A stretch of DNA of 64,000 nucleotides, taken from NCBI RefSeq assembly GCF_004340205.1, contig NZ_SLWB01000003.1, forward strand, positions 62,001 through 126,000. The letters run 5' to 3'. Shown piece by piece: positions 35,188 through 42,976 of the stretch (the stretch's first letter is position 1; the number at the start of each line of letters is the position of its first letter). The position numbers were made by a program, and so were the translations under genes. Source of the stretch: Acetobacteroides hydrogenigenes. Its GTDB lineage: Bacteria > Bacteroidota > Bacteroidia > Bacteroidales > ZOR0009. The notes beneath the pieces were generated by a model. That model did no database searches and was not told where the DNA came from. It was given only the letters and a program-made list of their open reading frames with translations.

Positions 35188-35675
35188 CCGTTTTAACCAG
35201 CCACCAGGCTACACGACACAGAAAATGCATGGTTTTTTTGTTAAAGGGGGCTATCGGTAGAGTAGAATCGCTATATTCGCCTCCTACTAAAGCACAGGCT
35301 ATTGTAGATGGTATTTCTACAACGCTTTCATAAGCTCCCTTGCAGGGCAACCTCAGGTAGCATTTCAAATCACCAAGAGCATTTAGAAGAGCAGCTAAGT
35401 ATGCAGTATCGGCAGAAGCATTTTATTGCTTTTGTTGGATTTGTACACGATGGTAAACGGTATGACGGAATCTGTAGCCAACAGCCTACAGGCATAGGGC
35501 CTAGCGCTTTTTGGGTTACGGACTATCGCGCATCACAAAATAAAGAACGATGGCCGGCTTACGCCTTTTCTGAAAGGTTGTGGGTGTTGGGGCTGTCGTT
35601 TCGGTGTTAATTTTACGTTTTAGAAAGGGATTGCTGAGAAGTATTCCCTTCTTTTTTTGCAGATGGCGATTCTCC

Positions 35676-35992
35676 TGCTGTCGCTGGTAAATTATCAGCT
35701 GTCGCTACCGACTCTTCAGCTGTCGCTGGTCAATTATCAGCTGTCGCTACCGACTCTTCAGCTGTCGCTGGTCAATTATCAGCTGTCGCTACCGGCTCTT
35801 CAGCTGTCGCTGGTCAATTATCAGCTGTCGCTACCGACTCTTCAGCTGTTGCTGGTCAATTATCAGCTGTCGCTACCGATTCTTCAGCTGTCGCTGGTCA
35901 ATTATCAGCTGTCGCTGCCCACTCTTCAGCTGTCGCTAGTCAATTATCAGCTGTCGCTACCGGCTCTTCAGCAGTCGCTAGTCAATTATCAG
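35676..35992. repeat. 42-bp tandem repeat array (array 3, about 7.5 units of two 21-bp halves)
   Basis: Each 42-bp unit is two 21-bp halves, both starting CAGCTGTCGCT and differing afterwards (GGTCAATTAT or ACCGACTCTT). The order of halves is kept throughout, with scattered point changes. All three plus-strand frames are open through the array, so the 138-residue frame starting at TTG 35657 is taken as fortuitous. Confidence 0.95.
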
Positions 35993-36256
35993 CGAAGGCC
36001 GGTCGTACTAGCCCATCCGTTGGCGTATACGCAGCCGTATCCGGAATCTTGTTCGTTATCTCCTAACCTTTAAATTGAAATGATGATCGTTTAAATCGGT
36101 TGCTTTTACCTCTGTTTCGCCATCAAAAAAAGTACTTTGCTGTTTTCCTATAAAAGCATAACTTCAACCTGCTGATAGCCAATTTTTCGCAAACGTTTGC
36201 GACAGTATTGGAGTAACAGAAGTGTAGAATAAACCTAAAGCGATAAACACACGCAT

Positions 36257-38656
36257 ATGCAGCTAAAACGTCTGATGGGCATTTTAGGGTTTGTTGCCCT
36301 TAGCGGGGTGGCCGTAGCTCAGCTGAGTGAAGCAACCTTTTCTAATGCAACTGCCCTTACTTGCCAAAAACAGGAGGGTAAATGGACCTTCCAGAGTATG
36401 GGTAACGGAATAGTAAAGGCTACCTATCTGCCAACCGGCTACACCCGTACCCAGCAAATTTCCGATGCCGTAACCACCAAGCCTCAAAAGGTAGCGGTAG
36501 TTTCGAAGGGGGATAGGCAAAAAGGTTTTGGCACCATAATGGTTGCCGATAACGGCTCGTCCTTCGCCATTAACGATGGCAGTACGGCCCTTCTAAGCGG
36601 CCTTACCGCACTAAAGGAGGGGTTGAACAACGGCTTCAGCTTCGAGCTGATGCCGGGTGAGCAAATCTTTGGAGGCGGCGAGCGTGCCATCCCGATGAAC
36701 CGTCGCGGGCATCGCCTAAACCTCTACAACCGTCCCAACTACGCTTACGGGATGGGAGAGGAGAACCTCAACTACAGCCTGCCCTTCTTTATGTCGAGCC
36801 GCGGCTACGGCATCTTCTTCGACAATCCATCGAAAGGCTTTGCCGACATCGCCAAGGGCGACGCCAAACGCATGAGCGTGGGCTTCGAGAGCGGCGAGCT
36901 AACCTTCTACCTCATCCCGGGTAAAAATCCCGAGGAGATTCTGAAGCGCTATACCTCGATGATTGGCACTCAGCCAATCCCCGCACGTTGGGTGTTCGGG
37001 AACTTTATGAGCCGCTTTGGCTACCGCAGCGAGGCGCAAATCCGCGACATCAAGGCAAAGATGAAGGCCGATCGCATACCGATGGATGCCATTATCATCG
37101 ACCTATTCTGGTTTGGCGATAGCATCCAGAACTACGTGGGCAACCTCGAGTGGGTAAACCGCAAGGCATGGCCCAACCCCAAGAAAATGATCGCCGACTT
37201 TACCGCCGACAGCATCAACACGGTGCTCATTACCGAACCATACATCGTAAAGGGTACGCTCAACTACGACGAGTCGGTTCCTTACTTGGCTACCGATAGT
37301 CTTGGTAAAACCTACACCCTGCAGAATTTCTACTTTGGCAAGGGTGGTATTATTGATATGTTCCGAAATGATGCCAAGGACTGGTTCTGGAGCAAGTATA
37401 AGCGACAGATGGATATTGGCGTCTCTGGCTGGTGGGGCGATTTGGGCGAACCCGAGAACCATCCCGAAGATGTTTACCACAACCTAAAGGATTTAGGCTA
37501 CTCCAACCGTCTTTACGCGGCCAACGAGGTGCACAACATCTTTGGTCATTACTGGAATAAGATGCTTTACACCAAGTTTGAGAAAGAGTATCCCGATGTA
37601 CGCCTATTCAACCTTAACCGTGCAGGATACGCAAACAGCGCCCGCTACATCATCTTCCCTTGGAGCGGCGATGTGGGGCGTCACTGGCCGGGATTCCGCG
37701 CGCAGCTGCCCATCATGCTTACCATGAGCATCAGCAACATCCCCTACATCCACAGCGATGCCGGTGGATTTACCTTTGCCAAGCAGGACAACGAGCTTTA
37801 CGTGCGCTGGATGCAGATGTCGGCTTTCTCGCCAATTCTACGTCCTCATGGAACTGCCCTAAAGGACTACTTGCCAAATGCCGACAGCTACCCTAGCGAG
37901 GCGGCCCTGTTCGATGAGCCCTACAAGAGCATTGCCCGCAAGTACATCCAAATGCGCTACGATTTGCTGCCCTACAACTACACCTTGGGCTACGACCACA
38001 TGGCCAACGCCGAACCGCTGGTAAAGCCGCTCTTCTTCCGCAGCTTTAAGGATGTTGATGCGCTCAAGGCCGAAGATCAGTATTTATGGGGTGATGCTCT
38101 TCTCATTGCCCCTGTGCTTGATAGCGGAGCCACTTCGCGCAAGTTATACCTCCCTACTGGAAGTGAGTGGTACAGCTACCACCATTCGCAGCAGCCGCTT
38201 GCCGGAGGCCAATGGATCACCGAAAAGGTAACGCTTGCCGATATGCCAATCTTCGTCAAGGGTGGTTCGTTTATCCCAACAGCGCCGGGGCTGATGAACA
38301 CCAAGCAGTACAATCCCGCTAAGCTGGTGGTTACCTACTACCCATCGGCCAAACCATCAGCCTATACTTTGTTTGATGACGATGGAAAGACCAACAAGAG
38401 CTGGGAGCGCAAGCAGTACGAGCTCATCACCTTTAAGGCCGATGGCAAGCGCACCATCACCATTGCCAGCAACGGCGGGCGCTACCCCGGCAAGCCCATC
38501 AGCCGCACTATTACGCTAAGGGTGGTGAATGTTGATAGGGTATCTGCTACAGTTACCGTTAACGGAAAGAAGGCGCAGCCAACGTTCGATGCAGCTAGCC
38601 GCACGCTATCTGTAAAGGTTTCATTTAATGGTAGACCAACTACAGTAAAGTATTGA
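36257..38656 (+). CDS. Glycoside hydrolase family 31 (alpha-glucosidase/xylosidase/transglucosylase)
   Basis: 799 residues with a signal peptide (MQLKRLMGILGFVALSGVAVA). Order: N-terminal beta-sandwich (25-220), (beta/alpha)8 barrel (about 230-570), and proximal and distal C-terminal beta domains. The nucleophile is Asp395 in GWWGDLGEPE and the acid/base Asp472 in WSGDVGRHW. The family acts on alpha-linked glucose or xylose; the exact activity cannot be set from sequence, though the DLGEPE form also occurs in bacterial alpha-transglucosylases. Monocistronic, followed by two hairpins, and preceded by array 3. Periplasmic or surface location inferred. Confidence 0.93.
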   Translation: MQLKRLMGILGFVALSGVAVAQLSEATFSNATALTCQKQEGKWTFQSMGNGIVKATYLPTGYTRTQQISDAVTTKPQKVAVVSKGDRQKGFGTIMVADNGSSFAINDGSTALLSGLTALKEGLNNGFSFELMPGEQIFGGGERAIPMNRRGHRLNLYNRPNYAYGMGEENLNYSLPFFMSSRGYGIFFDNPSKGFADIAKGDAKRMSVGFESGELTFYLIPGKNPEEILKRYTSMIGTQPIPARWVFGNFMSRFGYRSEAQIRDIKAKMKADRIPMDAIIIDLFWFGDSIQNYVGNLEWVNRKAWPNPKKMIADFTADSINTVLITEPYIVKGTLNYDESVPYLATDSLGKTYTLQNFYFGKGGIIDMFRNDAKDWFWSKYKRQMDIGVSGWWGDLGEPENHPEDVYHNLKDLGYSNRLYAANEVHNIFGHYWNKMLYTKFEKEYPDVRLFNLNRAGYANSARYIIFPWSGDVGRHWPGFRAQLPIMLTMSISNIPYIHSDAGGFTFAKQDNELYVRWMQMSAFSPILRPHGTALKDYLPNADSYPSEAALFDEPYKSIARKYIQMRYDLLPYNYTLGYDHMANAEPLVKPLFFRSFKDVDALKAEDQYLWGDALLIAPVLDSGATSRKLYLPTGSEWYSYHHSQQPLAGGQWITEKVTLADMPIFVKGGSFIPTAPGLMNTKQYNPAKLVVTYYPSAKPSAYTLFDDDGKTNKSWERKQYELITFKADGKRTITIASNGGRYPGKPISRTITLRVVNVDRVSATVTVNGKKAQPTFDAASRTLSVKVSFNGRPTTVKY

Positions 38657-38661
38657 TTAGA

Positions 38662-38712
38662 CTCTAAATTACCCCAGACAGGATATAAAACCCTGTCTGG
38701 GATAATTTAGAG
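38662..38712 (+). terminator. Long hairpin after GH31
   Basis: CTCTAAATTA (from 38662) and CCCAGACAGG pair with CCTGTCTGGG and TAATTTAGAG (to 38712) with one interruption. No T-run follows; it may stabilise the 3' end. Confidence 0.7.
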
Positions 38713-38724
38713 ATAATTTATAGA

Positions 38725-38763
38725 AAACGCCTACCACTTTTAAGCGGTAGGCGCTTTTGTTTT
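38725..38763. terminator. Terminator between convergent genes
   Basis: CGCCTACC (38729-38736) pairs with GGTAGGCG (38746-38753), with A-run and T-run flanks. Confidence 0.85.
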
Positions 38764-38793
38764 TGGGAAAAGTCTTGATACCTGATCCTATAT

Positions 38794-39543
38794 CTACATA
38801 ACGAAGTAAGGACGAAGTATATCCTCGAATCGGTAGAATCCGGTAGTCTTGTCTGTAAGGTTGGTGGCTGCAAAAAGGGCTCCATTGCCAAAGGCTTCGC
38901 GCGAGATGGAGTCGTGAACGAGCCGAACCGTTTGGTAGGGGAACCCAAATACGATTTCGTGCCGGCCTACAATACCTCCTACTCGGGTTGTGTTAATATC
39001 CTGCTCGTTGATGTCCAGAACGGTTGCAATAATCTTGGCCGTCCCCGATATCCCTTTCTTCTCCTTAAAGTGCTCTTCCGATATCTTAATATCGGCCCAA
39101 GGAGCAATCTTCTTAAGGAATTTGGCCGCGTACATAATAAAGTTTACGCCTAGGGTGATGTTGGCCGACCAGAACACTACGGTTCGCTTAGAGAGCTCTT
39201 GGAGGTACTCTACTGTTGACTCGGGGTAGTGCGATGCTGCCGATACTATTTTTACGCCTCGCTTGGCTGCCTCTTCTCCGTAGGCTTCAATTCCTGTTTC
39301 CGACGAAAAATCGACAATGAAATCGACCGGGTGCTCGTCAAGAAGCGCTGCCACTGGCGTATGTGCTAGTGAATAGATGAGGGAGGGATCGCTTGATTCG
39401 ATTCCTAAAAATTCTGCAGCCGAACGATTTTCCAGTACGGTACTCCTTCGAAGCACCCACTCTAAGCTGGCGCTCTTATTCTGCAAGATTACAGCCGCTG
39501 CTGCTCTGCCGGCCTTTCCAAATCCGATTAATCCTATTTTCAT
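38794..39543 (-). CDS. Dihydrodipicolinate reductase (DapB)-like protein
   Basis: 249 residues. N-terminal Rossmann motif GLIGFGKAGRAAA (4-16) for NAD(P)H and a DapB-like C-terminal domain. In DapB the second domain carries the catalytic His-His and a Lys-x-Asp-x-Pro-Ser-Gly-Thr loop; here the region reads EEHFKEKKGISGTA, so one His and the Asp-Ala-Pro part are changed. It could be the lysine/diaminopimelate enzyme in a divergent Bacteroidota form or a related reductase. No other lysine gene is nearby. Monocistronic. Confidence 0.75.
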   Translation of the reverse strand: MKIGLIGFGKAGRAAAAVILQNKSASLEWVLRRSTVLENRSAAEFLGIESSDPSLIYSLAHTPVAALLDEHPVDFIVDFSSETGIEAYGEEAAKRGVKIVSAASHYPESTVEYLQELSKRTVVFWSANITLGVNFIMYAAKFLKKIAPWADIKISEEHFKEKKGISGTAKIIATVLDINEQDINTTRVGGIVGRHEIVFGFPYQTVRLVHDSISREAFGNGALFAATNLTDKTTGFYRFEDILRPYFVM

Positions 39544-39625
39544 CGTCTACGTTGTTAATGGTTTGTTGAAAAGATAGTAAGTGGCGTAGAAAAGTGCAAA
39601 CCGTTGGGCTATAGGCACACCCTTG

Positions 39626-40024
39626 CTACGGGTGTATAAGCGCACCAACGTACATCGAAATCAAAAAAAGTATCAGCCAAATAGCCCAAATTATGAAGCT
39701 GTAGGGGATTGCCGTTTTTTCATCCTTTTTCCCATTGTTTAGGAAGATGCGGTTGATCCAAACCGTGTGGAGCAGCATTATCAGGAAGGGTAGAAGCCCC
39801 AAGATTGGGTGAATGTAGTTGGGTATCGACGATATGTTTGGGATGGAATCCATAATGATGACCCCGACAAGCTGAAAGAGAAGCCCGAAGTATAGCGCCA
39901 CTAGGTGCCACTTCTTTATTCGGCTACGGATTCGGATGTTCCAAACAACCGAAGTGTAGATGGCAAGCGATATGATGAGCAGTATCGTTGCCTCGAGCGT
40001 TGCGTATTGCCAGCTGCTATCCAT
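39626..40024 (-). CDS. HsmA-like four-helix membrane protein (TIGR03987 type)
   Basis: 132 residues, four membrane helices (about 8-27, 42-60, 70-88, 108-128). Key features are KKWHLVALYFGLLF, the histidine-containing LLHTVWINRIFL, and a terminal WAIWLILFLISMYVGALIH, which match the small HsmA family as I know it. Its biochemical role is unclear. Three conserved histidines within or near helices could bind haem or metal (inference). It is a single gene, 81 bases upstream of the DapB-like gene. Confidence 0.8.
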   Translation of the reverse strand: MDSSWQYATLEATILLIISLAIYTSVVWNIRIRSRIKKWHLVALYFGLLFQLVGVIIMDSIPNISSIPNYIHPILGLLPFLIMLLHTVWINRIFLNNGKKDEKTAIPYSFIIWAIWLILFLISMYVGALIHP

Positions 40025-40217
40025 TGTTTAGCTTTTTTTATCTACTAACCACAATCGGAAGAATTTGTTCTTTAGCCCTGTTCCTAATCGATATAGGCTG
40101 CCACGAGGTCGGGCCGTAGGCGATTGTTGCTAGGTTGAGGCGGTAATGGTGTTTGGAAAACACGGCCGTCCGATTACTTTTATCCGATAATCGTATTTAA
40201 ACACCTAATCATAGCTT

Positions 40218-41384
40218 ATGAGAGCAACTAACTCTACGCGTTTGCACGTTGTTGATGCCCTGCGCGGCTTCGCCATCGTAACCATCCTTTTGCTGCACAA
40301 TCTCGAGCACTTCGATGTGTACCATCTGCCCGCCAACCTGCCAGATTGGATGGTGGCGCTGGATAAGGGCATTTGGGATACCCTGTTTTTTATGTTTGCC
40401 GGCAAGTCGTACGCAATGTTTGCGCTGCTTTTTGGCCTAACGTTTTTCCTTCAATCCGATAGCCAGGGAAAGAGGGGCAAGGACTTCAGGGGGCGATTTG
40501 CCTGGCGACTTCTGCTTTTGTTCGGCTTTGGGCTGCTTAACTCCTGCTTCTACCAGGGCGATATTCTTACCATTTACGCCATTTTGGGCTTTGCGCTGAT
40601 TCCGGTTGCCCGTTGGAGCGATAGGGCCGTTCTTATTACAGCGGTAGTGCTTTTGCTTCAGCCCTTCGAGTGGGGGCGCTTCTTTGTTGGGCTTAGCGAT
40701 CCTAGCGCTAAGCTGCCCAATCCGGCCTCGTGGCAGTACTTTGGCAAGATGGGCGAGTACATTACCGGATCATCGTTTATGGCTACGGTAGCCGGAAACC
40801 TTACCAACGGCAAGCTGGCGGTGTACAACTGGACCTGGGAGACCGGAAGGGTATTTCAGGCGCCTGCACTTTTCATGCTGGGCATGTTGGCCGGTAGAAA
40901 TGGGCTTTTTGTAGCATCGGAAAAGAGCTTGCGCTTTTGGAAGAAGACGTTGCTGCTGGCGGTGCTCGGTTACGGAGCTCTTTGGGGCGCAAAGTACGGC
41001 ATAGAGCATGGCATCGGCAGCGAGGCGCTTCGTAGTCCGTTGCTCTCGATATTCACAACTTGGGTAAGCTTTACCTTTATGCTGGTTTGGGTATCCCTGT
41101 TTGTGCTGCTATTCGAGAAGCGCCTCTTCCATCGCTTCCTAAACCTGTTTGCTCCGCTGGGCCGCATGAGCCTTTCGAACTACGTGATGCAGTCCATCAT
41201 GGGCTCGTTTGTTTACTACGGCTTTGGGCTAGGGCTCTACTTCTACACCGGGGCCACCTACTCGCTGCTGATTGCCCTTGGGCTGGTAGCCATCCAATGG
41301 CTCTTCTGCCGCTGGTGGCTAGGGCGCCACAAGCAGGGCCCGCTCGAGTACCTGTGGCATAGGGCCACATGGATTAGGTCGTAG
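40218..41384 (+). CDS. DUF418 family membrane protein
   Basis: 388 residues with about nine membrane helices. Opens with RLHVVDALRGFAI, the LRG(F/L)A motif shared by DUF418 and acyltransferase-3-like proteins, followed by FFMFAGKSYAMFALLFG. The C-terminal DUF418 part contains GRMSLSNYVMQS and a final WLGRHKQGPLEYLWHRATW. Members are inner-membrane proteins of unknown reaction, thought to move or modify acyl groups. Monocistronic with a terminator at 41422. Confidence 0.92.
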   Translation: MRATNSTRLHVVDALRGFAIVTILLLHNLEHFDVYHLPANLPDWMVALDKGIWDTLFFMFAGKSYAMFALLFGLTFFLQSDSQGKRGKDFRGRFAWRLLLLFGFGLLNSCFYQGDILTIYAILGFALIPVARWSDRAVLITAVVLLLQPFEWGRFFVGLSDPSAKLPNPASWQYFGKMGEYITGSSFMATVAGNLTNGKLAVYNWTWETGRVFQAPALFMLGMLAGRNGLFVASEKSLRFWKKTLLLAVLGYGALWGAKYGIEHGIGSEALRSPLLSIFTTWVSFTFMLVWVSLFVLLFEKRLFHRFLNLFAPLGRMSLSNYVMQSIMGSFVYYGFGLGLYFYTGATYSLLIALGLVAIQWLFCRWWLGRHKQGPLEYLWHRATWIRS

Positions 41385-41421
41385 CGGCGAATCCCTTTGT
41401 AGAATTTAGTATGACATATCA

Positions 41422-41455
41422 GAAGCCCCGCAGAGTCTTGATGCTGCGGGGCTTC
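41422..41455 (+). terminator. Terminator of the DUF418 gene
   Basis: GAAGCCCCGCAG (41422-41433) pairs with CTGCGGGGCTTC (41444-41455), a 12-bp perfect stem. Confidence 0.88.
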
Positions 41456-41550
41456 TTCGTTCAATTTAGCTGGATTGGTATTATTGATTAAAATATTTTA
41501 TATCTTCAAGGCGTTGTAGCTCTTTTTTTACTGAAAGATTAACAGTGGAG

Positions 41551-41730
41551 GCTTAAGATTCGCTCGCCGAGCCGTAAGATTGCTCCACCGGGCTTAAGAT
41601 TCGCTCGCCGAACCGTAAGATTGCTCCACCGGACGTAAGATTTGCTCGCCGAGCCGTAAGATTGCTTCGCCGGGCGTAAGATTTGCTCGCCGAACCTTAA
41701 GATTGCTCCGCCGAACCGCAAGGTTGCCCT
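41551..41730. repeat. 41-bp tandem repeat array (array 4, nine 20-21 bp half-units)
   Basis: TAAGATT motifs occur at 41554, 41575, 41595, 41616, 41636, 41657, 41677 and 41698, and a decayed copy near 41719, alternating 21 and 20 bases. Half-units alternate between a CGCTCGCCGA type and a GCTCCACCGG type, so the full period is 41 bp. The array lies in the gap upstream of the gene at 41909. Confidence 0.92.
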
Positions 41731-41908
41731 ATGCGCAGCTGGATTTGGGTTAACGGGCCGCAGGTTCAGATTTAGGGAAAGTAGATTCGGGAATTCGCAT
41801 ATACATACAAGGGGAACAGAAGTTTTTGGATGAAATGAGGCTGAAGGCAATGTTTTGTTTGAGAGTTCTTTACTCTATATAGATTTTGTTAATTTAAATG
41901 TAAGCATT

Positions 41909-42556
41909 ATGAGTACAAACCGCACTCGAAGAGAATCGGAAGTTCTCGAAAAATGGAGAACATCGCTAGAAAACGTCACCGCTCAGCCCGAGGTTGCTGC
42001 AGCCATGGCCGAGCTGGGATACACGCCCGAAGTTGTTGCTACAGGTAAGGCTATATTTGTTAAGGCTCGTGCCGCTTACGATGTTAACCGTAAGGAGAGC
42101 GACGAGGCCATTGCGGCCAACCGGATTTTTGTTCAGGAGTCGGAAACGCTGGATACCATGTACTCCCTTCACCGGAAAAAGGCTAAGTACGTATTTCGCA
42201 ACGATGCCAACGCTGCACGCGAGCTCGATGTGCACGTAGCCGAGCCCGATGCCTACCTTCCTTGGATCGAATCGGTAAAGAAGTTCTACTTTGGGCTATC
42301 GGCCAACGAGGCGCTTAGCACCGCCGTGTCGAAGCTAAAGGTGTCTGCGGCCGACATCACTGCCGCTCAGCTGCAGATTGCCAAGGTAGAAAAGGCCCGT
42401 ACCGAGTACGTGCGCGAGCTCGGCGAATCGAGGGATGCGGTTGCCCTTAAGGATGCCGCATTTGCCGAGGCCGAAAAGTGGATGCGCGACTTCTACACGG
42501 TGGCCCGTATCGCCCTCGAAGACCGTCCTCGGCTATTCGCAACGCTGTTTAAGTAG
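41909..42556 (+). CDS. Helical protein of unknown function
   Basis: 215 residues from the ATG at 41909; the open frame begins at 41855 but an earlier start would cross AT-rich leader sequence. No signal or membrane segment. Predicted all-helical and rich in Ala, Glu, Lys and Arg, with repeated heptad-like stretches (KLKVSAADITAAQLQIAKVEKA) and C-terminal DRPRLFATLFK. No family is recognised. Like the DUF6261-like gene at 5396, it lies a short distance downstream of a 41-42 bp array. A terminator follows at 42582. Confidence 0.75.
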   Translation: MSTNRTRRESEVLEKWRTSLENVTAQPEVAAAMAELGYTPEVVATGKAIFVKARAAYDVNRKESDEAIAANRIFVQESETLDTMYSLHRKKAKYVFRNDANAARELDVHVAEPDAYLPWIESVKKFYFGLSANEALSTAVSKLKVSAADITAAQLQIAKVEKARTEYVRELGESRDAVALKDAAFAEAEKWMRDFYTVARIALEDRPRLFATLFK

Positions 42557-42581
42557 CATGGCTACCCAGCACACTTCCGAA

Positions 42582-42607
42582 GCTGCGCCACGGGTGCGGC
42601 TTTTTTG
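42582..42607 (+). terminator. Rho-independent terminator
   Basis: GCTGCGCC (42582-42589) pairs with GGTGCGGC (42593-42600) with two G-T pairs, followed by a run of T. Confidence 0.82.
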
Positions 42608-42689
42608 TTTTGGCTGATGCCGGTTGTCTTAATCGGCATTGGCGTATTGCTGACCATTTTTTGACGAAAACGTAAAAAAAAAACATCAC

Positions 42690-42835
42690 GATCGGGTAGG
42701 GTGTACGCCCCATTGGTTGTATACCCTACAAAAAGACAAAGTTCATAACACTGCTCAGTAAATTAATCAATTTTGAATCGTAGGCTGTGAAGCCATTATA
42801 CCAGAGACGGATTATATATCCGTCTCTTTTTTTGT
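42690..42835 (+). ncRNA. Candidate small RNA or leader: hairpin plus free-standing terminator
   Basis: An 11-bp stem (42696-42706 with 42719-42729, one G-T pair) is followed after about 75 bases by a second, 10-bp stem (42803-42812 with 42818-42827) and a T-run. The preceding gene already has its own terminator (42582), and the fucosidase promoter lies after the second one, so this segment looks like a separate transcript of about 140 bases. No -7 box was found in front of it. Confidence 0.35.
42803..42833 (+). terminator. Free-standing terminator
   Basis: AGAGACGGAT (42803-42812) pairs with ATCCGTCTCT (42818-42827), followed by TTTTTT, with no gene in the 240 bases upstream. Confidence 0.88.
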
Positions 42836-42906
42836 TGTCTAAGGAGATGCTTAGCGTACTTTTCTGCTCTAATTCGAAGCACAACCACTCGCTTGCTAGT
42901 TTTTGG

Positions 42907-42914
42907 TACATTTG
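42907..42914 (+). promoter_or_regulatory. -7 element of the fucosidase gene
   Basis: TACATTTG, a match to TAnnTTTG, 62 bases before the ATG at 42977. The -33 box is not evident. Confidence 0.5.
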
Positions 42915-42976
42915 CATTTGCCCGATAGGGTGCAACAACCAATTTTAGGATCAACTATTATTCAAATACTGACAAC

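Larger units (their letters stand above)
34856..36256. other. 1.4-kb gap without a supported gene
   Basis: Holds the receptor's promoter, a MITE-like hairpin (35067-35187) and tandem array 3 (35676-35992). Open frames at 34943-35368 (minus) and 35308-35610 (plus) have no recognisable domain and no convincing start context, so I do not call them. The rest of the gap shows nothing identifiable. Confidence 0.55.

Noticed and set aside
34943-35610. Two open frames in the 1.4-kb gap (minus 141 residues, plus 100 residues)
   Set aside because: They have no recognisable domain, cross the MITE-like element or its flank, and have unusual composition.
35657-36073. 138-residue repetitive protein starting at TTG
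   Set aside because: All three plus frames are open through array 3, so openness is not evidence of coding. There is no promoter or good start codon.
32720-38656. Polysaccharide utilisation locus
   Set aside because: A TonB receptor and GH31 are present, but on opposite strands, 1.4 kb apart, without SusD or a dedicated regulator.
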